Assembly (NCBI RefSeq): GCF_031755915.1
Contig: NC_083382.1
Location: forward strand, 27,070,001 to 27,134,000
Direction of reading: 5' to 3'
Origin: Ziziphus jujuba
Lineage: Eukaryota; Streptophyta; Magnoliopsida; Rosales; Rhamnaceae
DNA: 64,000 nt
Shown here: in pieces, positions 51,615-64,000 of the stretch
Layout: each line of letters begins with the position of its first letter
Numbering within the stretch: the stretch's first letter is position 1
The notes under the pieces: generated by a model
Told to the model about the DNA's origin: nothing
What the model saw: the letters and a program-made list of their open reading frames with translations, nothing else
The model's database searches: none
Translations under genes and position numbers: made by a program

Positions 51615-53311
51615 TTAAACTGCTGCAGGTCCCTTCCCATCTTGTTGAAGCATGTAAACTTTCTTCATTTCTTCCAATACAGCATCATTAGTGCTGCCAA
51701 CACAAGAAAAGTCTCTAAAGATAAAATATGCACTCATGGTTGAACTGGTTAACTACAGTACTTCATATCTAATACGCGTATAGAAATTTGTCATGTGTTT
51801 CACCTTTAGAAATCATATCTTCTTGTCTCCATTTAAATTTCTGCTATTTGTCAAGTTTGAATTTCCAAAATAAACATTTTTTATGACACATGTTCTTTAC
51901 AAGGCTATATATAAAGTTAAACTAAAAGTCATATCGGTTAAAGATTTCTCCTAATCTCATTTCCAACTTCTATAGATTCAATTTCTTTAATACCAGGTCG
52001 GTGATATGGGAGAGAGTTAAAAGAGTGACCACAAGTTACCGATACTTAGCATTAGCAACTGTAAAACAAACTTAACCACAGTTACTTATGGACCATTATT
52101 TCCAGAATTTCACTCGCGGCTATACATTCTAAATTTTCCCAGCACTTCATTTAGATCATCAAATGAGATAAATACTTCCTTTTTACTTGATTATCTTTTT
52201 GTTGTAATATGACATGACAATAGCAGCCTTCGGGCTTTGCCTGCCCGTTCTAATGAAAAATTAATATTGCATCATACTCTCCTGTAAAAATCTTTGGAAT
52301 ACTAACCACAGTCCACCACCTGTATGACAAGCTTCGGATAAAATACGGCAATAACTAGCCACCTTGAAGAAGCAACACAAAAAGTGACAGTAGCAGTTCC
52401 TAACTCCACTCCATAATAGATAAAAAGACATAATGAACAGACACTAAACTAAATCTGTCCTCTCCACAGGATCTAAATACCATTATACTGCCTAATACAA
52501 TTTCCTTTGTCCATAACCTATATGATACTGTGCTAATAGTTCAGTTTAATGTACCAGTACAAATTTTCAACTGGCAAATCGAGGCACACTTGATGTAGGA
52601 AAAGAAAAAAAAAAAAAAAAATGCAAACAACACTGTGATCTACACGGTAAACCCAGATCATAAAACCCCCTTTTTACCTCATTGTAACCAATCTTGGCGA
52701 CTATTTTGAAATAAAAGCAACCTCTTAAAGCAACTTAACCATGAATTACAAAATTAAAATGAAAAAGGAAATAGTTTTCAAGAAATTGAGTAAAACCCAT
52801 TTGCAGCTATCCTATCAACACTCAAAGCGCGCTATAAGCAGATCATTATCATCTTAAAAGATAATACTAAAAAATAATAATTGAAAGAAAGCAATAAAAT
52901 TTTCAATTTATTAAAATAAGCTTACTATTGGTGAAGACAATGGTTTAATTCTTTTGCTTGTGTGCGACACTTCCAAACAACAGATAACGTTCTCCCCGTA
53001 GCACATTCCGCGTACTTGGAAGCGTAATGGTCACACTCCTTTAAAGCCTTCTGCTTCATTTTGCTCCTCAAAGCTGTTTGTGTATATATATATATATATA
53101 ATATTATATACGCGCGCACACAGAATGAAATCATCAAATTTTTCCAACCAGTAAAAAGGTATATAAGAAAGGGACGAGAAATCAATTATTTTGGGCACGA
53201 AAAAAGAAATAAAGCTATAGCACTGGTTAAGCCCTAGATTAAATGGTGTTGCTTACCTTCTTCCACTTTCTTCTTCACGTGATTTTCACGTGCTTCCTGT
53301 ACGTACCCCAT
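51615..53311 (-). CDS. CMC1: CMC1-like twin Cx9C mitochondrial protein (COX assembly)
   Basis: Three exons: 53257-53311, 52926-53073, 51615-51693, giving 93 residues. The last exon is short and easily missed: the donor follows CACCAATA at 52926, and the acceptor joins TA to C for Tyr68, continuing TNDAVLEEMKK to the TAA at 51615-51617. Twin Cx9C pairs: Cys32/Cys42 and Cys54/Cys64, with conserved ALKECDHYA and ATGRTLSVVWKC. Family role: an intermembrane-space protein imported through Mia40 and needed for cytochrome c oxidase biogenesis. It faces CCT6 tail to tail and is divergent to the 14-3-3 gene. Intron 2 (1.23 kb) spans 51694-52925. Confidence 0.92.
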
Positions 53312-53538
53312 TAAAGAGAGAGCCTCTCGCTGAAAAAGAAGGGAACTTTAACTTTGCTTGTTTGCCTGCTGAGAAAAAACCAGAGCTTTGATTCATTCAC
53401 TGAATCACATGGGCATAAATGATATTGTATTTGAAGTAGTGCAGTTGGACTCTGGATGTGTATTAAAACCAACTGCTCAAGTGCTCCAATCGGGCTTTTG
53501 AAACTGGCACAACTCCAATTCGGTGATAGCAGTAACCT

Positions 53539-53584
53539 AGCCCAAAAGTTTTACAGCCCAACTGCCATGTTGATAACCAGCCCA
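53539..53584 (-). promoter_or_regulatory. CMC1 promoter with three site II (TGGGCT) elements
   Basis: AGCCCA at 53539-53544, 53555-53560 and 53579-53584, reading TGGGCT toward CMC1, about 230-275 bp upstream of its ATG. Site II elements are known from plant cytochrome c and COX-related genes, which suits the product. Confidence 0.6.
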
Positions 53585-53599
53585 AATATATGGACCCAA

Positions 53600-53912
53600 G
53601 TATGAAGATTTTAACTTATTTTTGTTGAAATAAATATTTTAATTTATTTAGATTAGTAAACTGTATTTATATTTGAAGACAAACGAACATTATTATCTTA
53701 AAACCCAACATTGGACCTTTCTAAGTACTTAGAAGATAAATAATTTTAAAAGCTTTATAAAGTATGAAAATTTTAATTTATTTTTTTAAATAAATATTTT
53801 AATTTATTCGGATTGGTAAATTGTATTTATATTTGAAAACTATAAACAATTATTCTCTTAAACCAACATTGGACATTGGAGCTTTCTAAGTACTTGGAAG
53901 AGTTGGGCCTAA
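53600..53912. repeat. Tandem duplication of about 160 bp upstream of CMC1
   Basis: Copy 1 from 53600 (AGTATGAAGATTTTAA) and copy 2 from 53761 (AGTATGAAAATTTTAA) share AAATAAATATTTTAATTTATT, ACATTGGA and CTTTCTAAGTACTT-GGAAGA-type blocks in the same order. Confidence 0.8.
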
Positions 53913-54270
53913 TAGGTTGCATATTTATTGTTTTAGTTATTTACAATAATATCCTTTTCCAATCAAAGTAATTTCTATTTCTCCTTCTTATCTTGATGTC
54001 TCGAATTTATAAATTTTCAAATTGCATACATATTTTTTTTTTTATCATTTACGATAATAATCCTTTATAATTAGAGTAATTCTCCCCTCCTCACCTTAAG
54101 AGTTAGACCTATAAGTGATTAAAAGAGTTGACTTAATAGCTTGCATATATATATATATATATATATTTGGTCATTTACAATAATACCTGTTGACAACTAA
54201 AGTAATTTTTTCTTCTTTTTTTTTTTTAAGTTTCAAATTCACAATTTCTTAAATAAATATGTGAATGCTT
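53902..54270. repeat. Diverged tandem repeat, three units of about 110-130 bp
   Basis: Units starting near 53905, 54021 and 54127 each contain TTGCATA, then TCATTTACAATAATA or a variant, then AGTAATT and a CT-rich stretch. The third unit carries an (AT)n expansion. Confidence 0.6.
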
Positions 54271-54664
54271 ACAAATAAGCCCAAGTCACTTGATAACTTA
54301 CATATTTATTGAATAATACATTATTTATTATTATTTTATGTACATTTTATATTGGGTCTGTGAACTGTGATATTGAAAGTATTTGAAAAAAATTAATAAA
54401 AATAAAACAACTCTTTTTTTTTTTTTTTTTTTTTTTTTGTGTGTGGTGGTGATAACTTATTTGTTCAGGGTTTTTTTTCTGCGTCAATGACCCTTTCTAA
54501 TTCCAATATCAATTTAGCTGAATTATAATTAATAATACTTTCTACACTCACGAATCATGGTGCATGTTGGAGTTGAGTTGAGTGGATACACGTTATCAAT
54601 CACTTCTCGTGTTTTTCCTTACACATTATAAGATTTTTTGAGGCAAATATATGATCAATCGTAA

Positions 54665-54698
<34 letters not shown>

Positions 54699-55990
54699 AT
54701 TTACATATTTGTGTGACTAAAAATAAAAGATAGTTAGAAATTGAAAATTTATTCATCATCTAAAAGAATGTAGAACATTGAATAAATTATTCAACTCTTT
54801 GCGACATGACATCAAATCTAAGTTAAATATTCCACAACTAGTATCGAAGTATATAAATTAAAATATTACATGATAAAAAAAAAATTTGATAAATTTTAAT
54901 ACTAAAAAATAAATGACAAACTTTTAAAGTTTGAATAATGCACCAGCATGAGCTTTGATTTAGCGATGGGTATGGGTTGTGCTCCATGTTGAGCAATTAA
55001 ATTATAATTAATTTATTATTAGAAATCATGCAAGTTGGATGCATTTAGCATCAATTTCACATCAATTTATATCCTTCTACAAGTGGTCTCTGGAGTTTGG
55101 GCTTCCAAAAGCACATAAGGTATCAGGTGCAACTTATTCAGTTTACAGGTGGAAAATTTTGATTTATGATATGCCAAGAATATTGCTTTTTTAGACACTT
55201 TAATCAAACTCTCACACAATTTTTTCTCTCTTTTGTTTTTGCTTTGAATATATTGTTTTCCCTTTGGAATTTAAAAACCTAACTATGATAGATTAGAGTT
55301 ACAAAAGTGGCCTAACTATTAGGCCGTCCTTAAAGTGATAACCCCTCTTAATCTTATCTGAATAGTTAGATAGAAAAAGAATGGAATAAAACGGTGACAT
55401 AGTCACATTCTGTCCAGAATAAAAGCTGTATTGCTTTCCCTTATTAGCACATCTAATTATAATGGGGTTGATAAAGTAGTTTTGACTAAAGTGCACATTA
55501 ATAACTTAAGGATATACCGAGGTTATGCCGTCCATGAAAGGAAAATTATCTTCAAATTTTTATTTATATATATATATATTTTCATAAAAACTATTTTTCC
55601 CTTTAAAAATTGATTTTTTTTTCTTCATAAAAAGTTATATTAATAACTTATTAAAACCCGAAATGATTGTTTTTTTATGGATTAGTTTAAACAATCCAAT
55701 GAATTACATGCTTAGCAATAACTAATAGACTAAAATTTATTTTTGTCTAGTTCTTCAAATACCAAAATGTTTATGAAAAAAATATTTACTAAATATCATG
55801 TCGATACACCAAAATGACTGATGACAGTGTGATGAGTAGGCAAGGGGCAGGCAAAAAAGGGGCACGCAAAGAGTGGCCCCATAAACCCCCGTCTAGCGGC
55901 CCAGCGGCAAAACAGCGAAGCGTGTGGGGTTGATTGTTTGACGGTCAACGCTTAGGAAAATTACAAAATCAACTCCATGGAATCTCCGTC
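54271..55990. other. Intergenic DNA between CMC1 and the 14-3-3 gene
   Basis: AT-rich, with poly-T near 54414-54438 and (AT)n near 54671-54694 and 55566-55578. No gene recognised. The last 200 bp become GC-richer toward the 14-3-3 promoter. Confidence 0.6.
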
Positions 55991-55997
55991 ACCCCAC

Positions 55998-56018
55998 CAC
56001 GTGTCTTATTCCCATTGG
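55998..56018 (+). promoter_or_regulatory. ABRE/G-box and CCAAT motif of the 14-3-3 promoter
   Basis: CACGTGTC at 55998-56005 (G-box/ABRE type) and ATTGG (reverse CCAAT) at 56014-56018, just upstream of a CT-rich leader that starts near 56065. Abscisic-acid or bZIP control is possible, but only the motif supports it. Confidence 0.45.
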
Positions 56019-56170
56019 ACCCCCAACTCTTCCCCGACCATTTTTAAGCACCACCACCATTGTTGCTGCTCTCTTTCTCTCTTTCTTTCATTTCCAGTTT
56101 CTTAGGCTTTCTACGCGGTTTCAGATTAGTCAGTCCCTCACTCAGATCTTCTTCCTGCACTCTTTTAGAG

Positions 56171-56907
56171 GTACGGAAACCTCCTCAACCTCTTACTCTT
56201 AACGCTCTTATCAAGCTTTCTAGGGTTTAGTATTTTAGGTATCAGACTTTTTTCTGAACATTTTGTTTAATTTTTTTTCTTCTGTTTATCTTATTATTAT
56301 TATTTTTTTAATCTTTGGTTTGATTTTAGTTCTACTTTTAATTCGTTGTTTGTCTGAGATCCAGCGTGAAGATCCGTTTGAGTTTGCTTTTAATTATTTT
56401 TTGGACTAATTGATTTGACTATGATTTTTGGTGCTTGTGACTTGATCTGTTTGGATTAAGCTTTTACCTTGGCTGATTTCACTAGGGGATAGACGAGATT
56501 TATAGGCTCAGGTTAATACTAAAATTCGTTAGTTCCTTTGTGTTTATGTGCTTTTTTGGATCAATTTTTTGACTATCTGATCAGTTTGGCTGCTGAGGAA
56601 CTCGAGGGAAAATAACGGAATCAGCATTTTGGTTTCTACTTTTGGGTTTTTGCTAAAATCGGAAAGTGTTTTCCTTGTTTTGCTCAATGTTTTGTGCTCT
56701 GTACTGAACTTGGCTGTCAGTAGAGCAGCTTTAACATTGGTTTTTTGTAATTATTGTCTTGGATTTGTTAACTCTAATCTCAGTCCCGTTGTGGGTGGCC
56801 AATAATTCTCTGTGTGCGCTAGATTTTTGCTTTTCCTTGTTTTCTTATTATGTAAAGGGCTAGATTATTCTTTTAATTAATGTAATTTGGGCTGTTGTAT
56901 TTTCCAG
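56171..56907 (+). other. Probable 5' UTR intron of the 14-3-3 gene
   Basis: A CT-rich leader ends AGAG before GTACGG at 56171, and TTTTCCAG at 56900-56907 lies 28 bp before the ATG. The 737 bp between is T-rich, as plant leader introns are. The donor is a by-eye choice. Confidence 0.55.
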
Positions 56908-56935
56908 ATTCTAGTAGTACTTTGATATAGTAAAA

Positions 56936-59535
<2,600 letters not shown>

Positions 59536-59696
59536 TGATGAGTTGTGGTGGATAGGATTTGTACTGTGTACTTTGATCTTAAAATAGATGCCATGTGGTT
59601 GGTTGTAGCTAAATTTATGGACTTCTTGATCTTGAGTGTTTAGTACACTTGGGGTTGAAACGTTGAAACAGATTATAAATTTGCCTTTTATGATTG

Positions 59697-59727
<31 letters not shown>

Positions 59728-60400
59728 GGGTGAATTTGGTTCAGTTTTTGGCTATTGTGCAATATAAATTTTAGTATTGAATATCGAAATTAGTGATTAA
59801 TCATTTTTTTTTTTTTTTGGCTTATGGTGCATGATATCTATTATCATTAATTTTTTAAATATTTCTTTTGACATGGACCATGCCTTTGTTTTTAATTTTA
59901 ATTTTTTTTTTTTTATGTATTAGGCATGGACCGTTCTTTGGTACGTATGTAGGAATGTGTCAATTGTATGCGTCACTTTTATTTTAGTATCTTTTGTTTT
60001 TGTTTTTCCTGTCACTGAGCAAGCTTTTCCTTCTATTGTCCTCTCGTTGGGAGGTGTGCAGCAACAATATATACAACCAGTAGAGCGTTTTCTTTTTTTA
60101 TTTTTCAACGATATTGAATTGGGTCTATGATAATGGTTTGAGGTACCAAATAAGTCGAGTAAGATGATAAAATAAATTAAAATATTAATATATGACATAT
60201 GATATATATATATATATATATATATTTTAGCAGATTTATTACATTTATTTTGTATGATCTAAAATATTAAAAAGAGGTTAATATAATTTTTAAGAAATAT
60301 AAGATTTGCATGTAATTAAAACAAAATTAAAAGGATTTAAGCAAATGTGAAAGAAAATTGCTGCAATGACTGTAATAGTCAAATTAGGATTAAAAAAAAA
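59536..60400. other. Intergenic region between 14-3-3 and the RCC1 gene
   Basis: 14-3-3 3' UTR, then poly-T tracts (about 59700-59727, 59804-59818, 59902-59914) and an (AT)n tract near 60205-60226. No gene recognised. Confidence 0.6.
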
Positions 60401-60601
60401 ATAATGAAATAGTGCAACGACATCGTCTTCAGCTCATGGACGCACTAGGAGGCCTCAGAGCCTCACTGTCTTCCACTAGATTGGCGACTCATTTCAGAAT
60501 CGGGTTCGCCTTGCTTAATCACCTTTTCTGGCCAAACTTCCACTTTCATTCTCTTTCTTTCATTGCTTTGATCAACCAACTCTCTCCTACTACTCTTTCC
60601 C

Positions 60602-63245
60602 ATGGCTTCCAGTACCTCCATTATCGTTTGGTCTCTCTGCACTCTTTCTCTCTCTTGTCCTTTTTTTTCGTGCTGTTATTATTGCTGAGCTTAGACTGTG
60701 AACTGTGTACGAAAAACCTCAAAGAAAAAAGGAATGATTTTTATTTGGTTTTTTTTTGGGTTATTGAATGGTGTAAACAGGGGTTCTGGAGAAGATGGGC
60801 AACTAGGAATCGGAACAAACGAAGAGAAAGAATGGGTATGCGTTGTTAAAGCTCTTGAATCTCAGAACCTCCGCTCTGTTGTTGCCGGTAGCCGAAACTC
60901 ACTCGCTATTTGTGATGACGGCAAGGTTCAATTTCTGCCTACTCTCTTTCTTCGTTTTACTTATTCAATTTACTTCTCTGTCTTTTTTCTTTTCCATTAG
61001 AAAAATGTTTGAATCTTTTTTTTAATTTTTTTTTAAACTATTTGTTATTCTTGTTGTTGCTTTTGATTGTATGATTAAATTGTCGTAAGTATTTATTTGT
61101 TTTTCTTTGAATTGTGTATTAGTTGTTTACATGGGGGTGGAACCAAAGGGGAACACTTGGGCACCCTCCAGAAACTAAGACTGAGAACGTACCGAGCCAG
61201 GTTAACGCTCTTGCCAATGCTAAAATTGTTCAGGTAGATCCTTAATTTCCTAGTTTCATTTTACAACCTATCTGGATTCCTTTATAAAAGGCATTTCAAC
61301 TTCTATTATTGTTTTACATTTTTAGGCTGCTATTGGTGGATGGCATTGTTTGGCTGTTGATGATCAAGGCCGTGCTTATGCTTGGGGTATGTAATTTGTT
61401 TCTCTTTGCTCTTTCTTCTTTTGTGCTGTGATAGTGTAGGATTATAAACTAGAACAATTGGTTTTTTTCTTCTTTGTCTCTCAATAGAACAGCTAAAAAA
61501 GAAAGGGGTTTACTTTTTAAGCTGCTTTATTGTAAATTGGCTCCATTAATCATATTAAGCTGTTCCTTCAGGACCTGAAAGAGGATTTTTGTGGTGGTCT
61601 TGATGTGTCTTGTAACTAGACCAAAACAGTTCTTTGATCAATCTAAGAGTGTAAATTGTTTGGTGTAGGTGGAAATGAGTATGGACAGTGTGGTGAAGAA
61701 CCGGAGCGGAAGGACGACACTGGTAAGCCTTTGAGACGGGATATCGTGATTCCTCAGCGCTGTGCGCCAAAGCTTGTTGTCCGCCAGGTATTTACCTTCT
61801 ATGCCATTATCCATGTTTTTAGCAATGAGACTCGTTATGATAGGGTATCCTTTGGTTGCTCTGTTTACTTTTTACCAGTGATAACAAGTGTTGACATCTC
61901 TTGCCTAGGATTGGTCTTTAAGGCCATATATTTTTCCCTAGATTGCATTTATGGTTAAATCTATTTTTCTGTCTTACAGGTAGCTGCTGGAGGTACTCAT
62001 TCTGTAGTTCTTACTCGTGAAGGGCATGTGTGGACATGGGGTCAACCATGGCCTCCTGGAGACATGTATGGTGCCTTTAAAATTTATGCTGTGAAGTTAT
62101 TATAGTGCATTTTTTTTACATAGCTGTTTTAGCAATGTTATGGAATACATACATCAACTTACTTGTAATGATCAGTTTGTTTTATATTTATATTTATTTT
62201 AAATTATTGAACCTTTTGTTTTTTGTATTTTAATATTAATATTATTGTTTATTTATTTTTTTGTTACAGAAAACAAATTTCAATTCCTGTGAGAGTACAA
62301 GGTCTGGAAGAAGTTAGGCTTATTGCAGTTGGAGCTTTTCATAATTTGGCTCTCCAAGAAGATGGTACTTTATGGGCATGGGGAAATAATGAATACGGAC
62401 AACTGGGAACAGGGGATACCCAACCGAGATCACAACCTATTCCTGTCCAGGGGCTTTCTGGTCTCACTTTGGTTTGTATTACAATTTCGATAACATCCTT
62501 GTTTTATCTATTGATAATTCCCCTTGCTTTCATGATTGGGAACTTTGCTACCCCAAGTCCCATTGCTAATTTGTCAGAACAATGGAAGAAAGAAGGCTTA
62601 AAAGATTGTCATTATTTTCATACATTGCATACATGCTTTTGGTTTGATGTAGAAGTCTGGAATTAGCTGGTTATCTTATGGGAGTTCACTTTAGTTAGGT
62701 GTCTGCTCATGAGCCGATGCATTATTTATATCATGACTGATGTAATGAAAGTGTTACATGTGCAAAACAATACTGAAGACATTACTTAGTTCCTTTACCA
62801 AATCCTTTTTTTTTTTTTGGGGGAGGGGGGGGGGGGGGGGGGGGGGTGGGAATTAATTGCTTGTATGAAAATAAATTTGCAACTTAACTATATTAAAAGG
62901 AATTTGTGATGTCTATTGAGTATTTAATGCCTAGAAATTGTTCTCACCATCTGTGTCATATAAAGTCCTAAAGTGCTCTTATAAACTATTTAGTGGTAAG
63001 GCCCCATATTTCACTTGACCCTATTCTTCTTTGGCTAGTTTCTACTTCCTCATCATTTGTTTCTGTGTAGCAAAGATGAATAGCATGTAGTCCTTGCTTC
63101 TTGTGTAGTTTCATGGTCAAATTTTACTAGGTGCTTATTTATGCGGTTGTTATTTAAGTAGCATTCACTTTTGGCCTTCTGCACCCCTCAGGTTGATATT
63201 GCTGCTGGAGGATGGCATTCCACTGCACTTACAGATGAAGGAGAG
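60602..63245 (+). CDS. RCC1-repeat (UVR8-like fold) protein, 5' part (exons 1-8)
   Basis: Exons: 60602-60630, 60781-60925, 61123-61233, 61326-61386, 61669-61787, 61980-62065, 62270-62471, 63192-63245, encoding the first 269 residues in frame. Exon 1 is only 29 nt (MASSTSIIV plus TG) with donor GTCTCT; TG joins G to give the Trp before GSGEDGQLGIG. RCC1 repeat signatures: WGSGEDGQLG, TWGWNQRGTLG, AWGGNEYGQCG, AWGNNEYGQLG and AAGG-H-S/AIGGWHCLA blocks, so about five blades are visible and two more are expected past the right edge. The family forms a seven-blade propeller. This member resembles Arabidopsis At5g16040, whose function is unknown to me. A longer frame starting at 60412 is not used because only exon 1 as given leads into the conserved Trp-Gly. 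Confidence 0.92.
62819..62850 (+). repeat. Poly-G tract in RCC1 intron 7
   Basis: A T run is followed by about 30 G residues with only single A and T interruptions, on the transcript strand. It is a potential G-quadruplex or an assembly-sensitive homopolymer. Confidence 0.85.
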
Positions 63246-64000
63246 GTGATTACTTTTTCTCTTTCCCCAGTTTACTAGAATATTGAGGTTCTATATTTGG
63301 GTATAACTTTATCTTATGGTATTATTATGACAAGGGACGTACTATCATCATGCGGCCCAAATTTGGTCTTTTTTATTGCCAAAACATAAAGGAAAAGGAA
63401 AAAGAGTTTGTTTTAAGATGTTCAGGAAGTTATTACACTGATAGCATTTACATTTAGCAATCTCAAGTGAATTTACTGTTGTAGCTTGATTGTGTGGTAA
63501 TTGAATTGAAGAGCATTTTCTAAGAACTTAACAAAGTGTATCTAGAGAGTGTTTCATAGGCTCTCACTCATTTTTTGGATACAATACGCAAGAAATGGTC
63601 AAAGAACTATATTTTTGGTATAATGTATGATGCAAAATTATTTCAGTTAAAATTCTTAGTAAAGCATTTGTGCTGGTTAAATGGTAAAGGTTAGCTGGTC
63701 AACCTTTTAAAGTGTTTGTGGAATGAGCCTTTGTTTGGTTAATGTGCGTACTGCAAATCCTAAAAATCATAGAAGGCATAAAAGGACAGACTTCGCGTGC
63801 TAGTTATGTAAACTAGGTTGGTAGACAATGAAGGTTCTCTTGCATCCAGGCACCCATCGAATTATTCTAAGCTTGCTCGTATTATATAAGTTATTAAGTT
63901 ATTTCGTCCTTTCCTCTCCCTTTTCTTCCTCTTTCTCTTTTCGGCTAGTTGCCCATCAGAGTGAACCTTAAGTTCAGAAAACGAAAGTAAACCTTACTTC
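63246..64000 (+). other. Start of RCC1 gene intron 8
   Basis: After the donor GTGATT no sequence resembling the next conserved RCC1 block (pattern VYGWGRGEHGRLG) is present, so the intron extends past the right edge. Confidence 0.65.

Noticed and set aside
53275..53295. Two CACGTG motifs near the CMC1 start
   Set aside because: They lie inside coding exon 1 (codons for NHVKK and REN), so they are explained by the protein sequence.
60412..60601. Open frame from 60412 as the start of the RCC1 protein
   Set aside because: It does not resemble the family and its frame does not lead into the conserved Trp-Gly of blade 1; the 29-nt exon at 60602-60630 does.

Overview
The window is nuclear DNA of a flowering plant, almost certainly a eudicot. 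It has AT-rich intergenic DNA, many short-exon genes with GT-AG introns and U-rich intron sequence, plant-specific gene families (SWEETIE, CXE carboxylesterases, GRF-type 14-3-3) and plant promoter motifs (site II TGGGCY, CCCTAAA, CACGTG). I found no organellar, bacterial or viral gene. I cannot name the species from sequence alone.

Layout from left to right: (1) 263-2948, minus strand, the first nine coding exons of the NADPH-dependent diflavin reductase ATR3/TAH18; the rest lies beyond the left edge. (2) 2949-10620, a 7.7 kb AT-rich intergenic stretch with at least two, possibly three, MITE-like foldback elements and a promoter-like island without a gene. (3) 10621-38491, minus strand, the complete 48-exon SWEETIE gene (HEATR5/Laa1 family, 2246 aa), whose introns carry a solo LTR, tandem duplications and microsatellites. 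(4) 42075-43115, minus strand, an intronless carboxylesterase of the CXE17/CXE6 type. (5) 46521-50765, plus strand, the chaperonin subunit CCT6 (15 exons, 535 aa). (6) 51615-53311, minus strand, the small mitochondrial twin-Cx9C protein CMC1 (3 exons, 93 aa). (7) 56936-59535, plus strand, a 14-3-3 protein (4 coding exons plus a likely leader intron, 261 aa). (8) 60602-63245 and beyond, plus strand, an RCC1-repeat protein whose 3' part lies beyond the right edge.

The exon maps were built by hand from splice sites, phase continuity and remembered family sequence. Every gene reads through in frame, and no gene looks broken. The order CXE17 - CCT6 - CMC1 - 14-3-3 - RCC1 matches, from memory, Arabidopsis At5g16080 to At5g16040, so the right half appears to be an ancient conserved gene block. 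SWEETIE and ATR3 are on other chromosomes in Arabidopsis. The genes do not form a pathway. They are mostly housekeeping functions (Fe-S cluster assembly, membrane traffic, protein folding, respiratory chain assembly, phosphoprotein signalling), and three of them (ATR3, CCT6, CMC1) share site II promoter motifs.

I did not find an undescribed multi-gene system. The most noteworthy signals are a solo LTR with an array of heat-shock-element-like repeats inside SWEETIE, a long GA microsatellite forming the 5' end of SWEETIE intron 1, two GC-AG introns, a near-perfect MITE hairpin, and an acidic WDAF motif in the disordered SWEETIE tail.
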